Positions 40,855 through 50,010 are shown, numbered from the stretch's first letter. The stretch: 64,000 nt of DNA from Pyxidicoccus xibeiensis (GCF_024198175.1 NZ_JAJVKV010000010.1:248001-312000); one strand, 5' to 3'. Notes: a model not told the origin generated them from the sequence alone. Numbers and translations are program-made.

Positions 40855-41664
40855 TCAAGAGAGGACGGAGCGCTTCTTCTGCGAACGGCGCGTGGTGCGC
40901 TTGCGTGCGGGTGCGGCGCGGGTCGGCGGTCCTGCGGGGCTGGAAGGTTGGACAGGCAGCTCGCGGAAGGTCAGGCCGTCGAGCGCGAAGCGCTCCACTC
41001 CTTTCTTGAAACGCTCGGTGACGACGAGCACGGTCGCGAAGTTGCGCAGCCGGAAAAGGTCCAGGTTCTTGGGGAGGGAGTCCTTGTCGAGGATGGGCTG
41101 CTTCGGGAGGCTGAAGCCCTGGCGACCGCACTTCGGACACGGCGAGGGGATACTGCGCGGGATGCAGTCTGGGTGCAGCAGTCCACGCGGCTCGATGTGC
41201 AGGTCGAGCAGTTCCGGAAGCCCCTTCGGGCGGAAGACCATCTCCGTAGGAACTCCCCGCAGCCCGCGAATCCCCTCTGCCTGCAACAGTTCGAGAGCGT
41301 CGTACCGGACCAGGAGGGTGCCCCCGTACTGGTGGGTGAACACGGAGAATGGCCCCCTGGCCTTTCCGACCAGGGGTCCGAAGGTGGTCCCAGGCTCCAG
41401 CGGAAAGCCTGAAGGCAGCAACGGGCGAACCTGCTCACGAAGACGCTCGAACTCCTCGAAGTCTTCTTCCAGATGGGCCTTCGACAATGTCTTCGCAACG
41501 GGATGGCCCGAGAGGTCCACAGCGGGATAGTTGAGGCCCGCTCCACCCCATGTCGCTTTACACTCAGGGCAGCTGACCCCGGGCAGGAGCCATTTGCGCC
41601 TGGCGGAGTAGCCGCCTTTCTGGTGCCTGTAGTCGCCGAGGAGAAGCTGGAAGAATCGCGGCAT
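40855..41664 (-). CDS. Double-CXXCG motif protein (SitI6-like)
   Basis: 269 residues from ATG 41664 (MPRFFQLLLGD). Starting at 41811 would add 49 residues that do not look like the family and would overlap the kinase gene. First metal motif GVSCPECKATW, second SPCPKCGRQGF, separated by about 125 residues. The motif is followed by the family block PKQPILDKDSLPKNLDLFRL and a strongly basic tail (AAPARKRTTRRSQKKR). The family is Myxococcota-restricted and includes immunity proteins against SitA6 toxins. No toxin lies next to it, so it is either an orphan immunity gene or a partner of the kinase operon upstream on the same strand. Confidence 0.75.
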   Translation of the reverse strand: MPRFFQLLLGDYRHQKGGYSARRKWLLPGVSCPECKATWGGAGLNYPAVDLSGHPVAKTLSKAHLEEDFEEFERLREQVRPLLPSGFPLEPGTTFGPLVGKARGPFSVFTHQYGGTLLVRYDALELLQAEGIRGLRGVPTEMVFRPKGLPELLDLHIEPRGLLHPDCIPRSIPSPCPKCGRQGFSLPKQPILDKDSLPKNLDLFRLRNFATVLVVTERFKKGVERFALDGLTFRELPVQPSSPAGPPTRAAPARKRTTRRSQKKRSVLS

Positions 41665-41795
41665 GCCGTCAGTACCCGGGGGGAGGGCCCACCAACGCTT
41701 GATTCCAGGGCCCGCCCTCAGGTCCTTTGTGAATCCGATACGGACGCGCCCGACAGCCCCTGGGGTCAACAAGGTGAAGGGAAAGCCCAAGCCCG

Positions 41796-43592
41796 TCAGG
41801 GTTGCGTCCACTCATGAAGAATGAACCGGCCGGTGTCCGAGCGCGGTAGCACGACGGCTCCGGGTTTGGAGCCTTCTAACGGCTCCAAGCCGCCGTTCCT
41901 GCCAAGAACGATGCAGACGGGAATCTCAGGCGGCAACGGGTCGCCTGCCGCGTCAAGGGCCCCGGCTGTAGGAAACATCTTGGTGAAGCGGCCCACAACG
42001 GTCTTACCCTCCGTCCAGATATAGCCCTCGACTCGCCACCCCCTCTTAACCCAGCCTCCTCTGTGAGTGTTGACTGCGCCGATGTACTTCCCAGTGCGGT
42101 ACACACCCCGGTCACTGCTGCCGCCGGGCTGGGTCACCACGTCGAGCGTGAGGCTGAACTGCCGGTCATGACTTATCCGCAGTTTCTCCATGATCCTGAC
42201 AGCTTCCATCGGGCATTCCTCGCGGTCCGTCCGCACCTGTGGCGCCGGACAACCCACCGCCAGCTGAGCGGCGAGCGTGTACCCCGCGCACTTCGCCAGA
42301 AACTCCGGGGTGAAGGTGGGGCGGAGGGCGGGCCGGGGCTGCTTCGGGGCAGGCGGACGCGAGGGAGGCTTGGGGGCACGCACGGTGGGGGAGTCCTTCT
42401 GAGCTGGGGCCACGGGGGCAGATGACGGTACTTCAGCAGGGGCCGGCGCGGCGGGGGAAGGAGGCGACGCGTCGGGCGCTCGCGCATGCGGGACGCTCAC
42501 GGGGACCGGGAGGCGAGGCGCGTCGGGGGGTGGGGACGGCTCGCGTAGCAGCACAAGGGCCGCAGCGGTCGCCACCACCACCGCGCCCGCGGCGGCCAAC
42601 TTGCGCCACGGGCCCCTATCCCGAGAGGCCGTGCCCTCCGGCGGCGCGCTTGCGGTGGGCGAGAACACCGGCGCCCCCCATTCCGCACCGCCTGCGTCGG
42701 CCAGCGCTTCCAAGCCGCCGCGAAGGGCTTCCAATGTGGGCAACCGTTTCTGCGTGTCGTGCTCCACGGCCTCGGCCACCAGGGCGCTGAGCGCCTCGGG
42801 GACGCGCGGGTTTACCGCCCGGGGCACGGGGGGTGAACCCATGGCGGGGCTGTTGACGGTGATGCGTCGCGCGGCGCGCTGCTCCGGGTCTTTCGCCGTT
42901 TCCGCGTCCGTCAGCGCATCGTACAGACACACCGCAAGCGCGTACTGGTCATCCTTCGCATGGAAGGGATAGCGTGCGCTGAAGTCCAACCGGTGGTCGC
43001 TCCAGAAGGTCACCGCCTCGGGAGCGCGAAAGCGGTTGGTGCCGGGGGGCAGAGGCCCCTCGGTCAATTCCCGTGCATTGGCGAAATCGCCCGCTCCGAA
43101 ATCCACGACGAAGGGCTCCCCGTCGTCCTTGCGGATCAGGACGTTGGACAGGGAGATGTCCCGGTGGAAGACGCCCTGGCGGTGCACATGCTCCAGCGCG
43201 TCCGCCAGCTTGAGGAACACGCGTGCCACCTGCTTGAAGGTGGGCCGCGCCTTCTCCAACCACTCCGCGAGCGTCCAGCCGTCCACGTAGTCCAGCACGA
43301 GGTAGGAGTAATCCCCGATCAGGTCGGGGAAGTGGCCCCAGGCACGGGCGCGGATGATGTTCGGGTGCTCCAGGTGGATGAGGCAGCCCAGCTCCCGCGT
43401 CATGCGCTGGTTGGTTTTCGCCGCGTCGTCGCTGACCTCGCGGCAACGGGCCAGCTTGAGGGCGAATTGCCGCCCGCGCCGCTTCACCAGCAGCACCATG
43501 CCGCTGGCGCCCTCCCCGAGCGCCTTGACGATGCGGAAGGAGTCAATGAGTGCGCCGGGCCTGAGAAAGCCCAGGGGTTGCGCCGTGGTCAT
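41796..43592 (-). CDS. Transmembrane Ser/Thr protein kinase
   Basis: 598 residues. The N-terminal Hanks-type kinase looks complete: Gly loop GEGASGMVLLV, K46, catalytic HRDISLSN (D145, N150), metal-binding DFGAGD (D164) and an APE-like FRAPEAV. One TM segment lies near 331-352 (LAAAGAVVVATAAALVLL). A long Pro/Ala-rich extracytoplasmic spacer follows (APAPAEVPSS, then PKPPSRPPAPKQPRP), then a C-terminal domain of about 140 residues with two Cys that may sense a signal outside. The start overlaps the DUF2381 stop by ATGA (43589-43592). Kinase-DUF2381 pairs recur in Myxococcus, and the secreted DUF2381 protein is a candidate ligand. Confidence 0.88.
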   Translation of the reverse strand: MTTAQPLGFLRPGALIDSFRIVKALGEGASGMVLLVKRRGRQFALKLARCREVSDDAAKTNQRMTRELGCLIHLEHPNIIRARAWGHFPDLIGDYSYLVLDYVDGWTLAEWLEKARPTFKQVARVFLKLADALEHVHRQGVFHRDISLSNVLIRKDDGEPFVVDFGAGDFANARELTEGPLPPGTNRFRAPEAVTFWSDHRLDFSARYPFHAKDDQYALAVCLYDALTDAETAKDPEQRAARRITVNSPAMGSPPVPRAVNPRVPEALSALVAEAVEHDTQKRLPTLEALRGGLEALADAGGAEWGAPVFSPTASAPPEGTASRDRGPWRKLAAAGAVVVATAAALVLLREPSPPPDAPRLPVPVSVPHARAPDASPPSPAAPAPAEVPSSAPVAPAQKDSPTVRAPKPPSRPPAPKQPRPALRPTFTPEFLAKCAGYTLAAQLAVGCPAPQVRTDREECPMEAVRIMEKLRISHDRQFSLTLDVVTQPGGSSDRGVYRTGKYIGAVNTHRGGWVKRGWRVEGYIWTEGKTVVGRFTKMFPTAGALDAAGDPLPPEIPVCIVLGRNGGLEPLEGSKPGAVVLPRSDTGRFILHEWTQP

Positions 43593-44518
43593 GGTCCATG
43601 CCCCTTCTGTCCTGACGTTGCTGCGTCATCGACCGTCACGTCCGAAACGGACAGGTGCCGCGCGCCTTTCGCTTCCCGCACCTCCACCCGGTAGACCTCT
43701 CCGGGGCGATGGGGCGGGCGGGTGAATTCCACCGCGAGTGTCCCCTTCGCGTCCGGCGCCAGCGCTTCGGGCTCCAGGGCCACCACGCGCGCCGGAATGC
43801 GCTCGCGGCTGGACTCGCCCACGAGCCACGCCCTGCCCGGCTGCCACACCGGCTGCCCCGGTGAATTTCGCAGCCACACGGACACCACCACCCATGTTTC
43901 CGCGAGGAAGCGCTGCCCCTCCGAGCACTCCACTCCACCGGGGCTGGGACCCGGTCCGCAGCGGGCGTCGGCAACCTTGACCCCGTTTCCGTCAATCTGA
44001 CCTGAAAGCACCAGGGAGGCCGGGCCGATGGCCCTGCCACGCTCGCGCAGCGTGGCCGCCTCCCGCTCACACGCGGCGGTGTGCGCCTCCAATTCGGCCA
44101 CCTGCGCCAGCAACAGTTCCGGCGCGCGTGCGTCCCGGTAGGCCGTTACTTGCGTGTCCACTTCCGCCGCGTCCGCACGCAGTAAAAAGACAGGCTCCAG
44201 CGCGGAGCACGCATCCGCGAAGCGCACGCGCAGCGTCACCGCTCCATCCAGTTCCGCGATGGGCGTCAGCGTGATGGCTCGCGCCGCCACGGACAGCACC
44301 TTGACGAGCCCCACCTCCAGCGCCACGGACAGTGGGTTGATATCCGCGTCGAAGTTCAGCGTGGTGGGAATGCCGGCCGCCACGCGCACGTCCACCGCTG
44401 CTGCTCCGGTCAGGGGGACGCGGCGGGCGCGCAAGGTGCGCTCCGACGGCGGATGCGCCGCCGCCGTCCACGGCATCAGGGAAAGCAGCGCCAGAACCAG
44501 CCCGGGAAGTGGTGACAC
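43589..44518 (-). CDS. DUF2381 family protein (secreted)
   Basis: 309 residues from GTG 44518, chosen for its ribosome site (AGGAGGTC) and signal peptide (SPLPGLVLALLSLMPWTAAAH). It is all-beta looking, with a coiled-coil middle (LLLAQVAELEAHTAACEREAATLRERG). Conserved family stretches are TTLNFDADINPLSVALE, FLAETWVVVSVWLRN and KGTLAVEFTRP. From memory this is DUF2381, a Myxococcus paralogous family of unknown function usually encoded beside Ser/Thr kinases. It is probably a periplasmic sensor or ligand for the kinase translated next. Confidence 0.8.
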   Translation of the reverse strand: MSPLPGLVLALLSLMPWTAAAHPPSERTLRARRVPLTGAAAVDVRVAAGIPTTLNFDADINPLSVALEVGLVKVLSVAARAITLTPIAELDGAVTLRVRFADACSALEPVFLLRADAAEVDTQVTAYRDARAPELLLAQVAELEAHTAACEREAATLRERGRAIGPASLVLSGQIDGNGVKVADARCGPGPSPGGVECSEGQRFLAETWVVVSVWLRNSPGQPVWQPGRAWLVGESSRERIPARVVALEPEALAPDAKGTLAVEFTRPPHRPGEVYRVEVREAKGARHLSVSDVTVDDAATSGQKGHGP

Positions 44519-44695
44519 GGGGGAATGACCTCCTGAGTTGGACCGTACCAGACAGCACCCGCCCCCTGCGTGCTCACGTTTGCGCCCGCCCGACAGGAGA
44601 GGACAGGACACGCCGCCACCGCACGGGCCAGAGGTGGAGGCGTGCCGCGAGTAAAGGCTCTTTGCATTTCCGCCCCGTGGAGTAGGCTTTGGAAC

Positions 44696-44718
44696 CTATT
44701 GCAATCCTGATGCAATAG
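44696..44718. promoter_or_regulatory. Perfect inverted repeat between divergent kinase operons
   Basis: CTATTGCA-N7-TGCAATAG, an eight-base perfect inverted repeat in the 309-bp gap between the DUF2381 gene (minus) and the pseudokinase gene (plus), 110 bases before the latter. The centre-to-centre spacing (15 bases) suits a dimeric repressor or activator. No other structure is evident in the gap. Confidence 0.5.
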
Positions 44719-44827
44719 CGTCGAAGCACGACCTCGGACATCGTTCAAATCCGACCCAACCCACCGGTACTTTTCGCGTGTTCAAGCGCGGTGCCCCGCT
44801 CCGCGCGACAATCAGGAGGCTCCGCGC

Positions 44828-45988
44828 ATGGTGTTTTCTCGTCCTCCGGCGTTCCCGCCGGGAATCGTCCTCTTTCGCCGGGACGGCATCGCCTACGAGA
44901 TGGTGGAAGACATGGGCCTCGGCAGCCATGGCGAGCGCATCGTCCTGGCCATCAAACGCGGCAAGGGTCAGGCGGACCTGGGCCGGGTCATCATCAAGAC
45001 CCTGGGCCTTCCAACACTCACGGATGCCGCCAGGGTGGCGCGCATGCGATTGGTCGAGGAAGTGCAACTGGCCACGTACCTGAATCATCAGAACATCGCT
45101 CGCGTGTACGGGCTGTACGAATCCAGAACCACCCTGCACGTCATCCTGGAGGCCGTCAGCGGGCGCTCCCTGGAAAGCCTCCTCAACCTGGCGCATGGGC
45201 GCGGGCGCTACTTCTCCGAAAACTTCATGCTCCACATCGGCGCGCAGGTGGCGGGCGCACTGGCCCATGCTCACGGCAGCCGAGACGAAAAGGGCCAGCC
45301 GCTGCGCATCGTCCACCGGGCGATTGACCCCACCCGCATCCGCGTGAAGCTGAGCGGCAAGGCGAAGCTGACGGACTTCGGGCTCGCGTCGGCCCAGCTT
45401 CCGGGACGGCGCACCGTGCGCCTACCGCGTGCCCGAGGCGATGCCTATTACACGTCTCCGGAAGCGCTGCTGGGGGAGCCCGAGGACACCCGCTCGGATG
45501 TATTCATCCTCGGGCTGGTACTCCTGGAGTTCGCCACCGGCCGTCACCTGCTCTGCCCGCCGGACCTGCTGCCGCGCGAGTTGCTGCAGAAGGTCCCGGA
45601 CCATGACCGGGAACGAATCGGCGATGCCATCGCCCGTGCACAAGACGCGTGGACGGAGCCGGACATGGGGGAGCTCGTGCTGCGGGCCGCCACCTTCACG
45701 ATGGAGGATGTAGCGAAAGCGACGCAAGGTCTGTCAGCCCCCGTGCGGACCCTGTTTGCCAGGCTCCTTCGCCGCGAGCCGGCGGAGCGAATCCCCTCCG
45801 CGACGGAAGTGGAGAACCGGATGCGCAAGCTGCTGCATGAACGCGGGAACTACGGCCACGCGGAAGCCGCGGCGGAGCTACACACTGCGCTGGTGGACGC
45901 AGGGGAAGCCCTCGCAGCTGACGCGGAGCCCGGTACGGCGCGGGTGCTGCACCCGGACGCTGTTTCCACCGAGCCCTCCTATCTGTAG
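44828..45988 (+). CDS. Cytoplasmic pseudokinase
   Basis: 386 residues from ATG 44828, behind AGGAGG. Kinase fold with VIIKTL (K57), a helix C-like region, and DFGLAS (D183) intact. The catalytic loop reads VHRAIDPTRIRV (H163-R164-A165): the catalytic Asp is Ala and the metal-binding Asn is Arg. The usual HRDxKPxN signature is lost, so phosphotransfer is unlikely, while nucleotide binding may persist. No TM segment is present. It diverges from the DUF2381/kinase operon across a 309-bp gap with an inverted repeat and may be a regulatory partner of the active kinase. Confidence 0.85.
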   Translation: MVFSRPPAFPPGIVLFRRDGIAYEMVEDMGLGSHGERIVLAIKRGKGQADLGRVIIKTLGLPTLTDAARVARMRLVEEVQLATYLNHQNIARVYGLYESRTTLHVILEAVSGRSLESLLNLAHGRGRYFSENFMLHIGAQVAGALAHAHGSRDEKGQPLRIVHRAIDPTRIRVKLSGKAKLTDFGLASAQLPGRRTVRLPRARGDAYYTSPEALLGEPEDTRSDVFILGLVLLEFATGRHLLCPPDLLPRELLQKVPDHDRERIGDAIARAQDAWTEPDMGELVLRAATFTMEDVAKATQGLSAPVRTLFARLLRREPAERIPSATEVENRMRKLLHERGNYGHAEAAAELHTALVDAGEALAADAEPGTARVLHPDAVSTEPSYL

Positions 45989-46168
45989 ATTCAGTGGCTG
46001 GCCGCTTCCGCCCCCCTGACTCGGATCGCCCCGTGGCCCCCTTATCGAGAGGCAGAGCTACCGACGCCGAGCCGCCGAGGAGAGCGCTGCCGCGCGCAAG
46101 CCGAAGCCGAAGCGCTGAGCCGGACCTGGGACGGTCCAAATTCCCGCGCTTCCTCATGAACGCCAACA

Positions 46169-48667
46169 TCAGAGACTCCGCCATGCGAGCCGCCTAGGGT
46201 CGAGACCAAGCAGTGCGCCTCCGCTCGCCAGCAGGAGCCGACCATCTTCTTCGAGGCGAAGTGCCCGTCCCGTCGCGGTGCCCCCGTGCGACCCCAGGTA
46301 CCACTCAAGCCTCACAGCCTCTGTCTGACCATCCTTTTGAATCTTGTATAGGTACTCCCCTCCTCCAGAGAGGCAGTAGAGGAAATGCTCGTCAAGGGCG
46401 AGCCGGGTTGGCTCGCTCAGCCCCGAAGCCAGCAGCGACTCCTCTTCGCCTGACCGCTTTAGGATCGCGCCTCTCCCAGGCAGGGCAAAATAGAAGACTC
46501 CCCCTTCTGCAACAACATCTGTGATGTCGGAAGCTTCGATCTGCCCCACCTTGGAGGCGCTCGCATCATTGATTCGCCAAATGGCGTCGGGCGTGTCGAT
46601 GGTCGAATCGGACTCGATGGCGACTAACTCGTCCCCTCCCCGCGTTGTGCCGAGGATGTCGATGAACGAGCCCTCAAGGACGGGGATTAGGCGCAGGTCG
46701 CTCCCGAGCTTGAACAGCATGTGTTCCTGCTCGTCCTGTACGTAGGCGGAAGAGGAGGTCTGCCCGAGCACCGCCAACATTTCAGGTTTGAGGACGCGGG
46801 GGCTGCGAACACCGGACTCCAGCATGAGGAGCCGGAACTTGCCATCCCTCAACAGCAGGGTTCCGGTTGTGGGCTCCCTCGCGAAGTCGACGATGATATC
46901 GGGCGAGATGTCAGCGAGGACGTCGGGTTGGACGCTCTCGACCGGCAGGAGGAGGTTCTCAGCAGGACCAGGATACACCGCGCCCGCGACCTGCTCGAAC
47001 CGCGAGAAGTCGCTCCAGCTGATGCTTCCCGCAGCGGAGATCTCGCCCGTTTGCCGCATTTCCGTCGCCCTCTGGAGGAGTTTTGCAAGCGAGTGCGAGG
47101 AGTCGCTGAGACGCCACAGTTCCATCCACCATCCGAGCTTCTGCGCGAGAGGCCCCACGGTCTCGAGTGCCCACCGAGGGTGAGCCCGCTCTGAAGCGAC
47201 CCGCCCCGGCTTGGCAGCCAGGATGACTAGGTTTTCGGTGCGGAAATGTGGCTGAGCGACCGTGAACTCCCGCAGCCCCTGGGCGTATTCGCTCAGCTCG
47301 CGGGTGATGACGTCCGCATCCCCTATGTAGTCCAACCGGTCATTGTTCGGGTCTGCCGTGAAACCGAGCCCCGACACGTACTCCTGAAACGTTCCGTCCT
47401 CGTAGCACCCGTCCAGGAGGAGCGCGAACGGGAGGCCCGAAGCATCGAGCTGATCATAGAGCTTCCGCAGGGACACCACCTGCGCGGGGCCTGGGTCTCC
47501 GGAGCGGCTGGGATCATAGGTTCCCATGACCAGACCGACCTCTCCAGCACCCAGCGGGAGGGTATGCCCGATGTAGTAGAAGACGAAAAACTGGTTCCCG
47601 GCGTCCTTGGCTTTGCGCGCGAAGGTCTCCGCGAAGCCGAGCAGCGCGTCTTCGGTGAGCGGCCGGGACGCGGTGGCATCCCACCGTTCGGTTAGTACCG
47701 GCCCGTACTCAGATAAAGCAGAGAGTGCGAGCCGTGCGCTCTCCGGCTGCCACGCCTGCGTGAGGAGTTGGGCGTTTGGATAGAAGCCCGAGGATACGGA
47801 TGCCATTGCCCAGGGCGGGCGTGCCCTCGGCCAGATGTCCTTGCGACGCCAGGACGCGTGCGGGTGAGGCGCCTCTTCGGATGGCACCGTGAGCGGAGTG
47901 AGCTTCACGTCCTGGGGCTTCGTTGCGAGGCTGCTGTTCACATAGGACGCGGCGGCCGCTTCGAACGCAAAGACGGCGGGTGTCGTGAGCTTCACGAGGA
48001 CGGCCCCATCCTGGGCCTGGGCCCCTCCGACATCAACCTCGACATCCATTCGGTTTCGCGCGAGTTCCTTCGCGTCGCTGCGCACCTTGGCGGCGGCAGC
48101 CGCGTCAAGCTTGTCGCTGGCCTGGATGCGGAACGTAAAGACGCCCGACCAAGCACGGGTTATGATAATGGGATCATTCCCCTTCTGCGCCGAAGCGACC
48201 GCGTCCGTTGATCCCAGGAGCTTGCGCTTGAGCTCACCCGCCGCCAGCTCAAAAACCTGGGCGTCGGAAATCTTCAGCTCAACCCCGAGCCCCTGATGTC
48301 GGCGGAGTAGCTCGCTCACAGGCCCAAGGCCGACCGCGCCACGCTCTACGAGCTTGTCCGCATGCGTCCATGTCATCGAGAAGCCTGGGACCGACTGTCC
48401 CGCAGCGTCTGGGGCCAGAGTCGGCTCGATGACCATCCATGGCCTTCCCGCGAGGAAGATTCCTCCCGGGTAGCGATTGGGCGATGGAGGGATGTTGATG
48501 TACAGGGTCTCCGCTGGAACCCCCAGGACCTGTGCCATCTCACGCCGTAGGTCGGGTGGCTGCCTTAGCGCGACATAGAGAACGACGAGCACCACCGAGA
48601 CCGCGAGTGCTCCCCCCCAAAAAAGCATGCGTCGACGGGACTGCGCTGCTGAGCCTTTCCTCGCCAT
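46169..48667 (-). CDS. Membrane-anchored caspase-like protein with C-terminal beta-propeller-like region
   Basis: 832 residues from ATG 48667. A basic N-terminus (MARKGSAAQSRRR) is followed by one TM helix (14-35), so by the positive-inside rule the rest should be periplasmic. Residues about 300-430 carry a caspase/metacaspase-like core: FFVFYYIGHTLPLG (H368) and FALLLDGCYEDG (C421), with the usual spacing of about 50. Residues about 600-832 contain repeated short strands (LVAIESDSTIDTPDAIWRIN, DHFLYCLSGGGEYLY-like) suggesting a beta-propeller. Residues 40-290 are unassigned. It is convergent to the pseudokinase gene. A protease role is inferred from the His/Cys pair only. Confidence 0.68.
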   Translation of the reverse strand: MARKGSAAQSRRRMLFWGGALAVSVVLVVLYVALRQPPDLRREMAQVLGVPAETLYINIPPSPNRYPGGIFLAGRPWMVIEPTLAPDAAGQSVPGFSMTWTHADKLVERGAVGLGPVSELLRRHQGLGVELKISDAQVFELAAGELKRKLLGSTDAVASAQKGNDPIIITRAWSGVFTFRIQASDKLDAAAAAKVRSDAKELARNRMDVEVDVGGAQAQDGAVLVKLTTPAVFAFEAAAASYVNSSLATKPQDVKLTPLTVPSEEAPHPHASWRRKDIWPRARPPWAMASVSSGFYPNAQLLTQAWQPESARLALSALSEYGPVLTERWDATASRPLTEDALLGFAETFARKAKDAGNQFFVFYYIGHTLPLGAGEVGLVMGTYDPSRSGDPGPAQVVSLRKLYDQLDASGLPFALLLDGCYEDGTFQEYVSGLGFTADPNNDRLDYIGDADVITRELSEYAQGLREFTVAQPHFRTENLVILAAKPGRVASERAHPRWALETVGPLAQKLGWWMELWRLSDSSHSLAKLLQRATEMRQTGEISAAGSISWSDFSRFEQVAGAVYPGPAENLLLPVESVQPDVLADISPDIIVDFAREPTTGTLLLRDGKFRLLMLESGVRSPRVLKPEMLAVLGQTSSSAYVQDEQEHMLFKLGSDLRLIPVLEGSFIDILGTTRGGDELVAIESDSTIDTPDAIWRINDASASKVGQIEASDITDVVAEGGVFYFALPGRGAILKRSGEEESLLASGLSEPTRLALDEHFLYCLSGGGEYLYKIQKDGQTEAVRLEWYLGSHGGTATGRALRLEEDGRLLLASGGALLGLDPRRLAWRSL

Positions 48668-49014
48668 GGATTTCCCCCACTGGTGCATCGAGCGCACGCC
48701 TAATGCACGATATACTAAACGCCCGACCGCGAATTCTCGAACGGGCTGGCACTCTTTATGGGGCGCCGAGGGAACAGCTCGTTGGGTCCCCGGAAGTCGA
48801 ACGAGAGTCGTGATCGCCCGTTTAGATCTGAAGTGGTTCCGATGGCAGCCGGCAGTGCCTGCTCATGCGTTCATGAGGGCATCCCACAGGGTGCAAGAGA
48901 GTCTGTGACAGGTGTAACGCCAGTCGGTGTTGAGGGTGGCAAACGCTGCACGCCACACGACGGTAAGGTTAAGCACGCAGGACCTCTTGCATGAGCCCGG
49001 TTCGCGGCATACCG
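48668..49014. other. Intergenic region upstream of caspase-like gene
   Basis: 347 bp, less GC-rich than average. A TAGTAT -10-like element faces the caspase-like gene (48712-48717, minus strand), with no good -35. No ORF is convincing: the short frames here do not have start sites or family patterns. It also holds the 3' flank of the LysR gene. Confidence 0.4.
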
Positions 49015-49911
49015 CTACCTGCCCTTGACCTGGACGAAGTCAATCAACGCGCGCAGCGCCGCCGGCATCTGGCGCCGGCCGGGGTAGTAGAGGAAGAACC
49101 CCGGGAACGACGGACACCAGTCATCCAGCACACGCACCAGGCGCCCCGCCGCGAGGTGGTCGGCGACGCGGCTCTCGATGACATGCGCCAGCCCCACTCC
49201 ATCCAGCGCGGCAGCCACCGTCAGGTCCGGGTCGTCCAGCGTGAGCGGTCCTTCGACAGCGACATCGAGCACCACCCCACGGCGCTCGAACTCCCAGCGA
49301 TAGAGCGCCCCGCTCGACACCATCCGATAGCCGATGCAGGCGTGCCCCTTCAACTCGCGCGGGGTGCGCGGCGCGGGGTGGGCCGCGAGATAGCCGGGCG
49401 AGCCCACCACCACCGAGCGCAGGTCCTGCGTCACGCGCACGGCCACCATGTCGCGCTGCACGTGCTCGCCCAGTCGGATGCCGGCGTCGAAGCCGCGCGC
49501 GACGATGTCGACCATCCCGTCATCCGCGATGACTTCCAGGTGCACGTCCGGATAGGCCCGCGCGAAGCGGCCGAAGATGGGCGCCAGCACCATGTGCGCC
49601 GCCATCCGGGGCACGTTGAGCCGCACGGTGCCGGACGGCCGCGCGCTGAAGGCGTTCACCGCCTCCACCGCTCCGGAGATTTCGACGAAGGCCGGCTCGA
49701 GCCGCTCCAGCAGCCGCAGTCCGGCCTCGGTCGGCGCGACACTGCGGGTCGTCCGGTTGAGCAGCCTCGCCCCGAGCCGCTCCTCCAGCCCGCGGATGGA
49801 GTGGCTCAGTGCCGAGGGTGAGAGGCCCAGGCGCGCGGACGCACGCCGGAAGCTGCGCTCCTGCGCCACCGCCACGAAGGCGGCCAGCTCCGCGTACTCC
49901 GTCCCACGCAT
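49015..49911 (-). CDS. LysR-family transcriptional regulator
   Basis: 298 residues. An N-terminal winged helix-turn-helix (FVAVAQERSFRRASARLGLSPSALSHSIRGLEERLG) is followed by the linker helix and a two-lobed effector domain (TVRLNVPRMAAHMVLAPIF, DDGMVDIVARGFDAGIRLGE, ending LIDFVQVKG). It belongs to the AaeR/CrgA-like branch common beside oxidoreductases. It is divergent from the SDR gene across a 99-bp gap that contains an ATT-N9-AAT repeat. It most likely controls the SDR gene and itself. Confidence 0.92.
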   Translation of the reverse strand: MRGTEYAELAAFVAVAQERSFRRASARLGLSPSALSHSIRGLEERLGARLLNRTTRSVAPTEAGLRLLERLEPAFVEISGAVEAVNAFSARPSGTVRLNVPRMAAHMVLAPIFGRFARAYPDVHLEVIADDGMVDIVARGFDAGIRLGEHVQRDMVAVRVTQDLRSVVVGSPGYLAAHPAPRTPRELKGHACIGYRMVSSGALYRWEFERRGVVLDVAVEGPLTLDDPDLTVAAALDGVGLAHVIESRVADHLAAGRLVRVLDDWCPSFPGFFLYYPGRRQMPAALRALIDFVQVKGR

Positions 49912-49953
49912 GATTGGTGACTCCGGCTCATCAACCCATGCCGTTCATAGCGC

Positions 49954-49968
49954 ATTCTCCAGCACAAT
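49954..49968. promoter_or_regulatory. Candidate LysR operator (T-N11-A)
   Basis: ATT (49954-49956) and AAT (49966-49968) flank nine bases, giving the T-N11-A palindrome typical of LysR operators. It sits in the middle of the 99-bp gap between the LysR gene (start 49911) and the SDR gene (start 50011). Confidence 0.5.
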
Positions 49969-50010
49969 CACCCGACCTAGCTTCGTTGCATACCCGCACA
50001 CGGAGCTCCC

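Noticed and set aside
41664-41811. Earlier start (41811) for the double-CXXCG gene
   Set aside because: The extra 49 residues do not resemble the family and overlap the kinase gene; the family normally starts near MPRFF, at 41664.
44686-44706. Possible sigma-54 promoter (TGG...TTGCA) upstream of the pseudokinase
   Set aside because: The GG and GC elements are two bases too close together for a -24/-12 promoter.
45999-46114. Short basic frame ending KPKPKR after the pseudokinase gene
   Set aside because: No start codon with a ribosome site and no family pattern; too short to support as a gene remnant.
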